Translations under genes and position numbers: made by a program
Shown: positions 1 through 6,761 of the stretch, in pieces
How the letters are laid out: the number at the start of each line of letters is the position of its first letter
Numbering within the stretch: the stretch's first letter is position 1
The notes under the pieces: model-generated
What the model saw: the letters and a program-made list of their open reading frames with translations, nothing else
The model's database searches: none
Told to the model about the DNA's origin: nothing
Origin: Oscillospiraceae bacterium
GTDB lineage: Bacteria > Bacillota_A > Clostridia > Oscillospirales > WRJC01
Assembly (NCBI GenBank): GCA_009785015.1
Contig: WQXD01000101.1
Coordinates: 1 to 10,768, forward strand
Length of the DNA stretch: 10,768 nt
Reading direction: 5' to 3'

Positions 1-675
1 GAGTTTTTTTGCCCTCTTTTCGAGTTCTATAAACAACGCTTCATGTATGCCCTGATTTTCGTACTCTTTCAGAACCCCATCGCCGCCGACAGTTACATTG
101 TTGTTATGTTCTATCCAACCGGATACAGCACCGCAGATTTCATCGCCGTCTTTGGCATACAAAAGTAATTCGGGATTTTTATTGAACTGTTCAAGCCACC
201 ATTCGCGGCTGTATTTTTCGCCCTCTTTGACCGCAAATCCAACAGGCGAGTCCGCGTAAATTGTTTTGAAAAATTTTTCGACTTCTTCCAATTCCCCGAT
301 ATTTTTTACGTTTTCTATATTCATAAATATATTTCTCCTCATTTTATAGTTTTGATTGTTGTTTTTGTATTCACTCGGCGCGCAGCCGAAAACAGCCTGA
401 AACGCTTTATAAAATCCCGCGGGCGTTTCATAACCGTAGTCAAGCGCGACGTCATATAATTTACGCCCGGTATATATTTCGTTTGCGGCGGCGTATAATT
501 TTTTGCTCCGGATATATTCCATAATCGGAACAGGCAAGTAAACCTTGAAGATTTTATACAAATTCCGTTGGGAATATCCCGCAAATTTTGTCAATTTTTC
601 AAGCGTTATTTCGTCTTTTATATGCTCGTCAATATATTTTATGATTTTTTCATAAATTGACGCATTTGCCGCCAT
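1..675 (-). CDS. AraC-type HTH / GNAT acetyltransferase fusion protein (3' end outside window)
   Basis: The frame runs from ATG at 675 to the left edge without a stop, giving 225 visible residues. Residues 1-105 are an AraC/XylS-type double helix-turn-helix: first helix pair around 22-45 (LEKLTKFAGYSQRNLYKIFK), second around 70-103 (DVALDYGYETPAGFYKAF, then GCAPSEYK). Residues 118-225 look like a GNAT N-acetyltransferase: N-terminal helix (ELEEVEKFFK), beta strands, and an acetyl-CoA loop of the form V-L-K-E-Y-E-N-Q-G-I-H-x-A-L-F near the edge. The start at 675 is preceded by AAAGGA at good spacing; an in-frame ATG at 699 lacks one. A second AGGAG followed by ATG at 324 lies exactly at the domain junction, so the acetyltransferase could also be made alone. 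AraC domains usually sit C-terminal to a sensor; here the HTH is N-terminal. Expected role: transcription regulator with an acetyl-transfer or ligand-sensing domain. The substrate cannot be read from sequence. Confidence 0.8.
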   Translation of the reverse strand, partial: MAANASIYEKIIKYIDEHIKDEITLEKLTKFAGYSQRNLYKIFKVYLPVPIMEYIRSKKLYAAANEIYTGRKLYDVALDYGYETPAGFYKAFQAVFGCAPSEYKNNNQNYKMRRNIFMNIENVKNIGELEEVEKFFKTIYADSPVGFAVKEGEKYSREWWLEQFNKNPELLLYAKDGDEICGAVSGWIEHNNNVTVGGDGVLKEYENQGIHEALFIELEKRAKKL

Positions 676-711
676 TTTATCCCATCCTTTCCGTTTCATT
701 GATTTTTGCAG

Positions 712-723
712 CTGCAATTGCAG
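712..723. promoter_or_regulatory. 12-bp perfect palindrome, candidate operator in divergent gap
   Basis: CTGCAATTGCAG is its own reverse complement. It overlaps the edge of the minus-strand -10 box and the candidate plus-strand -35 (TTGCAG, 718-723), so a protein bound here could control both the AraC-GNAT gene and the sigma gene. A role as operator is inference. Confidence 0.35.
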
Positions 724-746
724 TATATCATATGTTTTACATAATT
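718..746 (+). promoter_or_regulatory. Candidate promoter for the sigma-factor gene
   Basis: TTGCAG (718-723), a 17-bp spacer, then ATAATT (741-746); shifting by one gives CATAAT. Both boxes are imperfect. It would give a leader of roughly 120 nt before the ATG at 876. That leader holds a weak A/T hairpin (780-787 pairing with 794-801). Confidence 0.3.
722..727 (-). promoter_or_regulatory. Probable extended -10 promoter for the AraC-GNAT gene
   Basis: Read on the minus strand this is TGATATACT, a TATACT box with the TG extension. No good -35 is found 16-18 bp upstream (AAGAAA), which the TG extension could offset. It lies about 47 bp upstream of the ATG at 675. Confidence 0.4.
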
Positions 747-875
747 TCTTTTCCGTTTTTGCATTTTTGAGGTAAAAAGTTGAAAAATAAATTTTTTTCA
801 AAAGCGAGTGAACCATATTATTGTTTTAGCAACTTTATATACGAGAGCTTTCAAAAACAAATCGGAGGTGTCGAT

Positions 876-2507
876 ATGCGAAATCAAGAAATAGAAAACC
901 AAATAGATTTTTTGCTGTCGGCAGCTTTGAACAAATGCGGAAATCTTGAGGACGCTCAGGATTTAACCCAAGACACTTTGCTTGCGGCGCTGACCTATAT
1001 CTCAAAGGGTTATGAGATTCACGACATCAGAGGTTGGCTTCTCACCGTTCTGAACCGTAAATTTTATTACAAGCTGCGGCAAAAATATAAAATACCGCTT
1101 GTAAGTTTAGGACCGGAAACCGAACTGATTGATGAAATCGATTGTTTTGAATCAATCGTAAATTCTGATGAAATCGAATCTTTAAGACGCGCTGTAGCTT
1201 ACTTGTCAAAGATACACCGTGAAGTCATTGTCCGATATTACATGAACGGGAATAGTGTCGAAAAAGTGGCGCATAGTCTTGGTATTCCGCAAGGAACCGT
1301 TAAAAGCAGACTGTCAGCAGGCAGAAAAATCTTAAAAAAGGAGCTTGATAATATGGAGAACTATACAAAGCAAAGCTATGAGCCGGTCAATTTGCACATC
1401 TGGTTCAGCGGATGGAGCGGAATAAACGGAAGACCGGAATCGCTCGCGACGGGCGGCCTTATTGCACAAAATTTATTGTACCTTGCGTATAAAGAACCGA
1501 TTACGGAAGCTGAATTGTCCAAAGCTATTGGGATTCCGTCGGCGTATGTCGAACCGATAGTAAAGCGACTGGTAGCCGACGAGTTGATGCGGCGCGTTGG
1601 CGATAAAGTTTATACGGATTTTATCATCACAACAAAAGCCGACCAAAAGAGATATATTCCCGCACAAAAACAATTTTTCGCAGAGAACAGCGATAAATTC
1701 ATTCGCGCGATTAAAGAAGGTCTTGAAAAAATACGTGCGTTTGACTTTTATGGCCGCTGTACCGACAACCAGCGCAACGCGCTTGACTTGTATTTCCTAT
1801 TTGATTGTTTAGCAAAAGGGATATTCGCCGCGTTTTCAAAAATATATGAAAACGTGCAAACTTTTCCCGACAGACCGGACGGGGGAAGATGGATCGCTGT
1901 CGGCGATTTGCACTCCCCGGACGACGAAAACAACTCCGCCGAATTATCGTATTCATATGCGGGACAGCGGAATATACGCTTGGGAAATTCTTCATTCCAC
2001 GTTTATGACCCCGAAGGGTTTACATCCAAATTGTACTTCCGCTGCCGCGATGTAAGCATAAGCGATGACGATATGCTTAAACTGTTATGCTTTATCAATT
2101 CGGATTCTGACGAAGCCGCATTTAACACAGAATTATTAAAAGCGGTACCGTGGCTTGCGGAATGTAAAATTCTCCGTTACAACGAGAATAAAGCGGTGAT
2201 TGATATACCCATTGTTTCGGCTGATGAGTGGAAAAAGATAAGCGAAGTTATGCGTGCCGTTCAATCTGAATTTATCGACGATATAATAGATATTTTCAGA
2301 GAATTTCTAAAAGATAAAAAACAAACTCTTCCAAAGCACTTGGATAGTGTGCCGTTGCATAAATTATATATGGGTTCACATGGCATATTAGTTATGCTCG
2401 CAATACGTCATGCAATGCAAACAGGAATTATATATGACGGAGATTATGATGACCCGTCGAGTGAAAATCAATGCCCGTGTCCGATGGTTTTCGTTACAAA
2501 CAAGTAA
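876..2507 (+). CDS. ECF-like sigma-70 factor with long C-terminal winged-helix extension
   Basis: 543 residues. Residues 10-75 form sigma region 2 (DAQDLTQDTLLAAL, then DIRGWLLTVLNRKFY); residues 104-157 form region 4 (LSKIHREVIVRYYMNG, then an HTH with GIPQGTVKSRLSAGRKILKK). A normal ECF factor ends about here. This one continues for about 380 residues: around 195-250 a probable winged helix (EAELSKAIGIPSAYVEPIVK, RLVADELMRRVGDKVYT), then an unassigned region ending in a Cys-Pro-Cys (533-535). The ATG at 876 follows GGAGGT at ideal spacing. A TTG at 780 after GAGGT would add 32 in-frame residues but is less likely. An AAGGAG (1338-1343) precedes an in-frame ATG at 1353, just after region 4. 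No membrane segment or anti-sigma gene is seen, so the extension may be the built-in sensor; that is inference. Confidence 0.85.
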   Translation: MRNQEIENQIDFLLSAALNKCGNLEDAQDLTQDTLLAALTYISKGYEIHDIRGWLLTVLNRKFYYKLRQKYKIPLVSLGPETELIDEIDCFESIVNSDEIESLRRAVAYLSKIHREVIVRYYMNGNSVEKVAHSLGIPQGTVKSRLSAGRKILKKELDNMENYTKQSYEPVNLHIWFSGWSGINGRPESLATGGLIAQNLLYLAYKEPITEAELSKAIGIPSAYVEPIVKRLVADELMRRVGDKVYTDFIITTKADQKRYIPAQKQFFAENSDKFIRAIKEGLEKIRAFDFYGRCTDNQRNALDLYFLFDCLAKGIFAAFSKIYENVQTFPDRPDGGRWIAVGDLHSPDDENNSAELSYSYAGQRNIRLGNSSFHVYDPEGFTSKLYFRCRDVSISDDDMLKLLCFINSDSDEAAFNTELLKAVPWLAECKILRYNENKAVIDIPIVSADEWKKISEVMRAVQSEFIDDIIDIFREFLKDKKQTLPKHLDSVPLHKLYMGSHGILVMLAIRHAMQTGIIYDGDYDDPSSENQCPCPMVFVTNK

Positions 2508-2520
2508 AAACGTATAAAAT

Positions 2521-2550
2521 AAGGATGCCGGTTTGTAAATCGGCATCCTT
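2521..2550. terminator. Hairpin terminator between convergent genes
   Basis: AAGGATGCCG (2521-2530) pairs perfectly with CGGCATCCTT (2541-2550) around a 10-nt loop. Read on the minus strand the hairpin is followed by the T-rich ATTTTATACGTTTTT, a good terminator tail. On the plus strand the tail is only a short T run, so it serves the minus-strand cassette best. It touches the stop codon of the minus-strand gene that ends at 2550. Confidence 0.75.
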
Positions 2551-3008
2551 TAATGCGCATAAGCAGAATAATCAAAATCAAAGCCGATTATATGTAATAT
2601 ATTCTTATTTATAGCATCCTTTAGACATATTAACCTATAATTCTGCTGACAAAATCTAAAAACTGTGAAAGTCGCACCCTTGCTTACAATCTCTATGTTT
2701 TTTAAACTATCTTGAAGATTTTCCTTTAACGAACTATATGGAATGGGTTCCGCGCCCTTTTCCTTACCTATACTACTAATATGGCTTATAGTGCTTCCTG
2801 TTATTTCAATTAATTTTGCCATCAACTCATCATGAGCATTTAATTTCATGCTTTTATTATTGAAATAATGCATATTATAATGTTTGTTGGTTGTTAAATA
2901 ATTATATCTTAATGCTATTTTCGGCTCTTGCGCAATTTGTGTTTCTGTTTTTATTCTATTAGAAGTTATCTTATTTGATTTTTGATTGTCCTTAGCCTTG
3001 CTCACCAC
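2550..3008 (-). CDS. Small protein paired with Panacea antitoxin, presumptive toxin
   Basis: 152 residues from GTG at 3008; a second GTG at 3005 would give the classic 4-nt GTGA overlap with the stop of the upstream gene, and AAGGAG lies about 11-14 nt before either. No family could be named with confidence. Residues 1-28 are Lys/Asn-rich and probably flexible. Residues 29-50 carry an aromatic-rich strand region (RYNYLTTNKHYNMHYF). Residues 60-105 are mostly helical. The C-terminus (113-152) looks like a small beta sheet, with FRFCQQNYRLICLK, then ILHIIGFDFDYSAYAH. The alternating RLI..K and GFDFD..AY.H pattern recalls the C-terminal strands of RelE/HigB-type ribonucleases, but this is only a resemblance. 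No signal peptide or membrane segment is seen. The toxin role is inferred from position behind a Panacea gene, translational overlap, AT-rich composition and shared promoter. Confidence 0.6.
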   Translation of the reverse strand: MVSKAKDNQKSNKITSNRIKTETQIAQEPKIALRYNYLTTNKHYNMHYFNNKSMKLNAHDELMAKLIEITGSTISHISSIGKEKGAEPIPYSSLKENLQDSLKNIEIVSKGATFTVFRFCQQNYRLICLKDAINKNILHIIGFDFDYSAYAH

Positions 3009-3499
3009 TCAATATAATTCTCCTTAAAATAATCTTTTATAAGATCTCGTGATATTATGCCGTTCATTATTTTTCCATTTTTTGTCGTGGATAACCAAGG
3101 AGTTTCTTCATGCGTTTTATTTCTTAAACCCCATGCCGAATAACCACCAAAAGTATTAAATACATCTTCCAATATCGCAGCATCTGATAGTGTTATTTTT
3201 GCTATATCAGACAAGTCTTTTTCATACTCTTTGCTGTCGCTTGAATTTAAATATACCTCATACGCATTATTATAATTATTCCAAACTTCTTCAACAACGG
3301 GCCCGTGATTCCAAGCGACAATATCCTCCGCAAACAAACTGCCATTATCCAGTGCCAAAGAAACGCCTTCCGCATAATACAACAATTTCAACAATTTTAA
3401 AAGCGTCATTCGCTCTGCGCCTTCGTCTAAGACAGAGTTATTCTTCATTATGAACCACTTAGCAATATCCATTGCCGTATATTTTACCGCAGCTGACAA
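3002..3499 (-). CDS. Panacea-domain (SocA/GepA-like, DUF4065) antitoxin
   Basis: 165 residues, typical of the SocA-like Panacea family. Family landmarks in order: MDIAKWFI (10-17), LLKLLYYAEG (36-45), the AWNHGPVVEEVW signature (62-73), and SAWGLRNKTHEETPW (121-135). Panacea proteins are known antitoxins that neutralise unrelated toxins through one shared fold, and SocA in Caulobacter delivers its toxin to ClpXP. The start is TTG at 3499: GGGGGTGA lies 8 nt upstream, while the downstream ATG at residue 10 lacks a ribosome site. Its stop overlaps the start of the next gene by 4-7 nt, implying coupled translation in the order antitoxin then toxin. Both genes are more AT-rich than the hisHF pair beside them, as expected of a mobile cassette. 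A palindrome in the leader may allow autoregulation. Confidence 0.85.
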   Translation of the reverse strand: MSAAVKYTAMDIAKWFIMKNNSVLDEGAERMTLLKLLKLLYYAEGVSLALDNGSLFAEDIVAWNHGPVVEEVWNNYNNAYEVYLNSSDSKEYEKDLSDIAKITLSDAAILEDVFNTFGGYSAWGLRNKTHEETPWLSTTKNGKIMNGIISRDLIKDYFKENYIEW

Positions 3500-3514
3500 T
3501 TACCTCACCCCCAA

Positions 3515-3528
3515 ACCATCATGATGGT
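3515..3528. promoter_or_regulatory. 14-bp perfect palindrome in leader of toxin-antitoxin cassette
   Basis: ACCATCATGATGGT equals its reverse complement. It lies between the minus-strand -10 box and the Shine-Dalgarno of the Panacea gene, about 25-35 nt downstream of the expected transcription start. It could be an autoregulatory operator or an RNA hairpin near the ribosome site. Confidence 0.4.
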
Positions 3529-3557
3529 ATTTTTGAAATATGCCTTGACACAATAAT

Positions 3558-3586
3558 ATAATAGCATAAACAGATATATTTGTCAA
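3558..3586 (-). promoter_or_regulatory. Strong promoter of the Panacea cassette
   Basis: On the minus strand: TTGACA (3586-3581), a 17-bp spacer, TATTAT (3563-3558). The -35 is consensus, the -10 has one mismatch and the spacing is ideal. It begins about 13 bp past the hisF stop, so the cassette has its own transcription although no terminator separates it from hisF. Confidence 0.75.
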
Positions 3587-3598
3587 TGAATATTTTAT

Positions 3599-4387
3599 CT
3601 ATTTCGCCCTTATCGGCCGCACATTGATATTGCTTTGTTTTAAATATTCTTTAAGCTCTCTGACCGTATAATTTTTCTCCATTCTGGGCGAATACAGCAT
3701 GCTGCTTATTATAGCCGCCTGCGTTTCCGTCTCTTCAAACAACGCTTTCAAGTGCTCGGGCGCTCCGGCTCCTCCCGAAGCGATCAACGGGACCGACACG
3801 GCAACTTCCGCCAATTTCATCAATACAAGGTCATAACCGGCAAGGGTCCCGTCATTGTCGATACTGTTCAGGCATATTTCCCCGGCGCCGAGCTCCTGTC
3901 CGCGCTTTATCCATTCAATGGCGTCCATACCGGTCGCAGTCCTCGCTCCGTCAATATATACCTCATATCCGCTTGGCATTTGTCCGGCTTTTTTTATTTG
4001 AACGGATAAAACGACGCATTGCGAGCCAAAAGCCTTCGCGCCGTCCGCGATGATCTGCGGGTTTCTCACCGCCATTGAATCGACGCTTATTTTCTCCGCC
4101 CCCGCTTTAAGCGTTTCATACATATCATCCAAATTTTTGATGCCGCCGCCGACGGTGAAGGGAATAAAAATGCAGCGCGATACTTTTTTCACCGTTTCGA
4201 TATCAATCCCGCGTTTTTCGGAGCTCGCCGTAATATCGTAAAAAATCAATTCGTCGATTTGCGCGCCGTACATGGCTCTCGCCAGATTTTCGGCGGGAGC
4301 GACGTCTATGTTATCTTGAAATTGAACCGCTTTTGTCACCCTGCCGCCAATTATATCAAAACAGGCTATCAATCTTTTCGTCAGCAT
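3599..4387 (-). CDS. hisF: HisF-like cyclase subunit of imidazole glycerol phosphate synthase, catalytic Asp130 replaced
   Basis: 262 residues, a (beta/alpha)8 barrel of usual HisF length. Features seen: ACFDIIGGRVTKA (Asp11, Lys19), ELIFYDITASSEKRG (46-60), phosphate-loop VGGGI (79-83), GSQCVVLSV (121-129), LNSIDNDGT (173-181), LIASGGAG (201-208), and C-terminal TVRELKEYL. In HisF, Asp11 and Asp130 are the catalytic pair that, with ammonia from HisH, turns PRFAR into imidazole glycerol phosphate and AICAR. Here residue 130 is Gln (codon CAA) with no numbering shift. ATG at 4387 follows GGGAGG, 2 nt after the hisH stop, so the two are co-translated. With no other his gene beside it, an alternative is a HisF2/WbuZ-type partner that delivers ammonia to a sugar amidotransferase; the barrel motifs, however, look closer to true HisF. 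Confidence 0.85.
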   Translation of the reverse strand: MLTKRLIACFDIIGGRVTKAVQFQDNIDVAPAENLARAMYGAQIDELIFYDITASSEKRGIDIETVKKVSRCIFIPFTVGGGIKNLDDMYETLKAGAEKISVDSMAVRNPQIIADGAKAFGSQCVVLSVQIKKAGQMPSGYEVYIDGARTATGMDAIEWIKRGQELGAGEICLNSIDNDGTLAGYDLVLMKLAEVAVSVPLIASGGAGAPEHLKALFEETETQAAIISSMLYSPRMEKNYTVRELKEYLKQSNINVRPIRAK

Positions 4388-4389
4388 GC

Positions 4390-4992
4390 TTAGCCTCCCT
4401 TATGACTTAAAAAACCGTCCAACAATTCAAGCCCCGCTTCGCCGCTTTTTTCAATGTGGAATTGCGTGGCAAAAATATTGTCCCGGCACACCGCGGCGGC
4501 GAACGGACCGTTGTAATCCGCTTTTCCCCATATATCCGATTTATCATCCGGCATCGCGTAATATGAATTGACAAAATAGAAAAAATCATGCCATATTTTG
4601 CCGAAAGGTCCCTTCATAAACTGCACATGGTTCCAACCCATCTGCGGTACCCTGACATTCGAATTGTCGAATTTGACCACTTTTCCCCTCAGCCAGCCAA
4701 AACAATCGGTATTTTCTTCCTCGCTGTGTTCAAAGAGGATTTGCATTCCGACGCAAACGCCCAAAAACAGGGTCTTTTTCCATATTACAGCTTCTTCCAA
4801 TGCTGTTGGCAAATCCATTTCCCGCAGGGATTCCATCGTCGCCCTGGCGCTCCCCACTCCCGGCAGAATGATATGCGCGGCGTCTTTTAAATCCTGCGGA
4901 CAACGGGCAAACTCCGCTTTGTACCCGAGCCGCGTTACAGCGTGCAATACGCTGGGTGCGTTTCCGGCTTTGTAATTGATAATTTTAATCAC
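4390..4992 (-). CDS. hisH: HisH-like glutamine amidotransferase subunit
   Basis: 200 residues, normal HisH length. Class I glutaminase triad: Cys80 in FLGVCVGMQILFEHSEE, His179 and Glu181 in ATQFHIEKSG. Oxyanion-strand motif LPGVGSA (43-49), and the HisH-specific VPQMGWNHV (115-123) and FYFVNSYYA (138-146), are present, which separate it from PabA, TrpG or PdxT. It hydrolyses glutamine and passes ammonia to HisF. Two departures from the usual text: CVGMQ in place of CLGMQ, and HIEKSG in place of HPEKSG. The start is GTG at 4992 with AGGAGG about 11 nt upstream; the protein begins with the expected NYxAGN motif. It is the first gene of a two-gene unit with the HisF-like gene. Confidence 0.87.
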   Translation of the reverse strand: MIKIINYKAGNAPSVLHAVTRLGYKAEFARCPQDLKDAAHIILPGVGSARATMESLREMDLPTALEEAVIWKKTLFLGVCVGMQILFEHSEEENTDCFGWLRGKVVKFDNSNVRVPQMGWNHVQFMKGPFGKIWHDFFYFVNSYYAMPDDKSDIWGKADYNGPFAAAVCRDNIFATQFHIEKSGEAGLELLDGFLSHKGG

Positions 4993-5026
4993 TGCCCGGC
5001 CAGCCTCCTGCCTTTTTGCGTTTTAT

Positions 5027-5041
5027 GCGGCAAATTGCCGC
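5027..5041. promoter_or_regulatory. Inverted repeat at the hisHF transcription start
   Basis: GCGGCAA and TTGCCGC flank a single A. It lies 6 bp downstream of the minus-strand -10 box, covering roughly +1 to +15. It could be an operator blocking initiation or a short stem at the 5' end of the RNA. The leader is only about 48 nt, too short for a histidine attenuator peptide, and no His codon run is present. Confidence 0.4.
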
Positions 5042-5047
5042 AAGGAT

Positions 5048-5076
5048 ATTATAGCATCCAAAACGCGGATTGTCAA
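5048..5076 (-). promoter_or_regulatory. Perfect consensus promoter for hisHF
   Basis: On the minus strand: TTGACA (5076-5071), 17-bp spacer, TATAAT (5053-5048). Both boxes match the sigma-A consensus exactly. The strength implies constitutive or repressor-controlled expression. Confidence 0.85.
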
Positions 5077-5151
5077 GCGGAATTTCAAAAATCGGAAAGC
5101 AGCCCGCAGAATTGTTTGCATTTTGTTTTTGAATTATTTCACAAATGTTAA

Positions 5152-5181
5152 TTGTCATAAAATTATAAAAAATGATATAAT
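5152..5181 (+). promoter_or_regulatory. Promoter of the lipoprotein-copA operon
   Basis: TTGTCA (5152-5157), 18-bp A/T spacer, TATAAT (5176-5181) with a TG extension (TGATATAAT). The predicted start is near 5188, giving a leader of about 46 nt to the ATG at 5234. It is divergent from the hisHF promoter. Confidence 0.7.
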
Positions 5182-5186
5182 GGTAT

Positions 5187-5196
5187 TTGCGCGCAA
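5187..5196. promoter_or_regulatory. 10-bp palindrome at predicted transcription start
   Basis: TTGCGCGCAA is a perfect palindrome directly after the -10 box, in an otherwise A/T-rich leader. Its position fits a repressor site. It does not resemble the CopY box (TACANNTGTA). Confidence 0.3.
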
Positions 5197-5233
5197 GTAT
5201 ATTTTATTATTTGACGGGAGAGAATTTAAAGTT

Positions 5234-6757
5234 ATGAAAACAAAAAGGATTTTATGTTTCTTTGTGGCATTGTCGCTTTTGGCGCTGCTCGTTATTTCAT
5301 GCGGCTCATCTGACAACGGCAAGGCGGACGACGCGAAAAACACGACGGAGGACCCAAATACCGCAGGCGACGACAACACGGGAGAATCAAACGAGCAGCA
5401 GAAGGCAAAAGTGGATCCCCCCGATCTGCCCGCTGTTGATTACGGCGGCGTCGATTTTGTGATAATGGATCGCTACGACCCCACGGTGGGCTGGAGCTGG
5501 AGCAACCGCGACGTGGTTCCCACGGATGAAATCGTGACGGGGGAGGAGATAAACGACGCGTTGTTTTTCCGCAATTCGATCGTGGAGGACAAATACAATA
5601 TAACAATCACCCATGTTTCCTTTGAACTCGGGCAGATCCAGGCAAAACTCAAGGCGGCGGTGCAGTCCGGCAGCGGGGATTATGATTTGGTCATGCCGAA
5701 TATCGAGATAGGGCTGTCCGGCGCGCAGACGGGATTAGTCGAAGATCTGGCGCAGCGCGACCCGATTGATTTGTCAAAGCCCTGGTGGAACCAGAGATTT
5801 ATCGACGATGTGAATTATCAGGGGAAAGTGTTCTACGCCATCGGCGACGTGGGCATAATGGCAAACGACGCCACCTGGATTTTGATGTTCAACAAAACGC
5901 TGCACAAACAACAAGGCCTTGACGACATCTATCATATCATCAAAGAAGGCAAATGGACGATGGACAAAATGATCGAAATGTGCGTCAACGTCGCAAAAGA
6001 CCTCAACAACGACGGGGTTTGGGACAAGGAAGACATGTACGGGATGGCCACTTCGGACAACACCTCGCTTGGCATGCTGTACGGGGCGAATTTGCAATTC
6101 AGCGAAAAAGACGCCGGCGGAATCCCGCAGCTCTCTTTGAATACCGAAAAAACGGCGAATGTGCTCGAAAAGATAATCGAAGTCATGTATCAGGCAAACC
6201 ACAACACGTTCAATTTCAGCGACTGGCCCAGCATACCGAACACCCACCTCGTAGCCCAGGAAATATTCGAGACCAACCGCGCGCTGTTTTACGGCGAAGT
6301 TATGCAGTGCGTCATACGCCTGCGCGCCATGGAGACGGACTTCGGCGTGATAGCCTTCCCGAAATACGACGAAGCGCAGGAAAACTACACCCATCTCATA
6401 CTGTCAAACCCATCCTCGTGCGTGACGATACCCGTCAACGCGGCCAACCCCGAAAAATCGGCGATCATACTCGAGGAGCTCGCCTATCAGTCTTTGGTAT
6501 ACCTGACCCCGGCGTACTACGAGCAGGCCCTGAGGGGCAAATACATGCGCGACGACGACTCGTCCGAAATGCTCGATATAATCCTCGCAAACCGGGTATG
6601 CGACATAGGCTATACTGGCAATGTGGGCAATCTTGTGAGCGAGATTGCGACCATGGCCAAAAAAGGGCAGGCGAATTTCGCGTCGATGTATGAAAAAAGG
6701 GAAAGCTCCGCGCAAAAGGCGCTCGACAAAATCATAGGCGCCCTGGACGAGCGGTAA
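5234..6757 (+). CDS. Extracellular solute-binding lipoprotein 1
   Basis: 507 residues from ATG at 5234, chosen because a lipoprotein signal peptide begins exactly there: Lys-rich start, hydrophobic core, lipobox VISC with Cys23 as the lipidated residue. A longer open frame reaches back to 4976 but would cross the promoter. GGGAG lies upstream at long spacing. Residues 24-62 are an acidic, Asn/Asp/Thr-rich linker. Residue 65 onward resembles ABC-transporter solute-binding proteins ([42 protein letters not shown]). Residues 256-267 form an EF-hand/dockerin-like calcium loop with Asp/Asn at positions 1, 3, 5, 9 and 12. The expected role is ligand capture on the outer face of the membrane, probably an oligosaccharide, but the ligand cannot be read. 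No permease is in the window. It is first of an operon; copA follows after 4 nt. It resembles the protein at 9028-10539 in architecture and motifs. Confidence 0.85.
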   Translation: MKTKRILCFFVALSLLALLVISCGSSDNGKADDAKNTTEDPNTAGDDNTGESNEQQKAKVDPPDLPAVDYGGVDFVIMDRYDPTVGWSWSNRDVVPTDEIVTGEEINDALFFRNSIVEDKYNITITHVSFELGQIQAKLKAAVQSGSGDYDLVMPNIEIGLSGAQTGLVEDLAQRDPIDLSKPWWNQRFIDDVNYQGKVFYAIGDVGIMANDATWILMFNKTLHKQQGLDDIYHIIKEGKWTMDKMIEMCVNVAKDLNNDGVWDKEDMYGMATSDNTSLGMLYGANLQFSEKDAGGIPQLSLNTEKTANVLEKIIEVMYQANHNTFNFSDWPSIPNTHLVAQEIFETNRALFYGEVMQCVIRLRAMETDFGVIAFPKYDEAQENYTHLILSNPSSCVTIPVNAANPEKSAIILEELAYQSLVYLTPAYYEQALRGKYMRDDDSSEMLDIILANRVCDIGYTGNVGNLVSEIATMAKKGQANFASMYEKRESSAQKALDKIIGALDER

Positions 6758-6761
6758 AATC

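Noticed and set aside
339..584. 81-residue minus-strand frame
   Set aside because: It lies in another frame inside the AraC-GNAT gene, whose own frame has clear HTH motifs and no stop.
780..875. TTG start giving the sigma factor 32 extra residues
   Set aside because: GAGGT is present upstream, but the ATG at 876 has a better GGAGGT and matches where sigma region 2 normally begins. Kept only as an alternative.
3545..3550. TTGACA on the plus strand
   Set aside because: No -10 box at 16-18 bp and no plus-strand gene downstream.
4993..5041. Histidine attenuator leader before hisH
   Set aside because: The leader is about 48 nt with no run of His codons and no terminator/antiterminator pair.
4976..5233. 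N-terminal extension of the first lipoprotein frame
   Set aside because: It spans the hisHF and lipoprotein promoters, and the lipoprotein signal peptide begins at 5234.
5953..6693. 246-residue plus-strand frame
   Set aside because: Out-of-frame shadow of the first binding lipoprotein, Arg-rich and without motifs.
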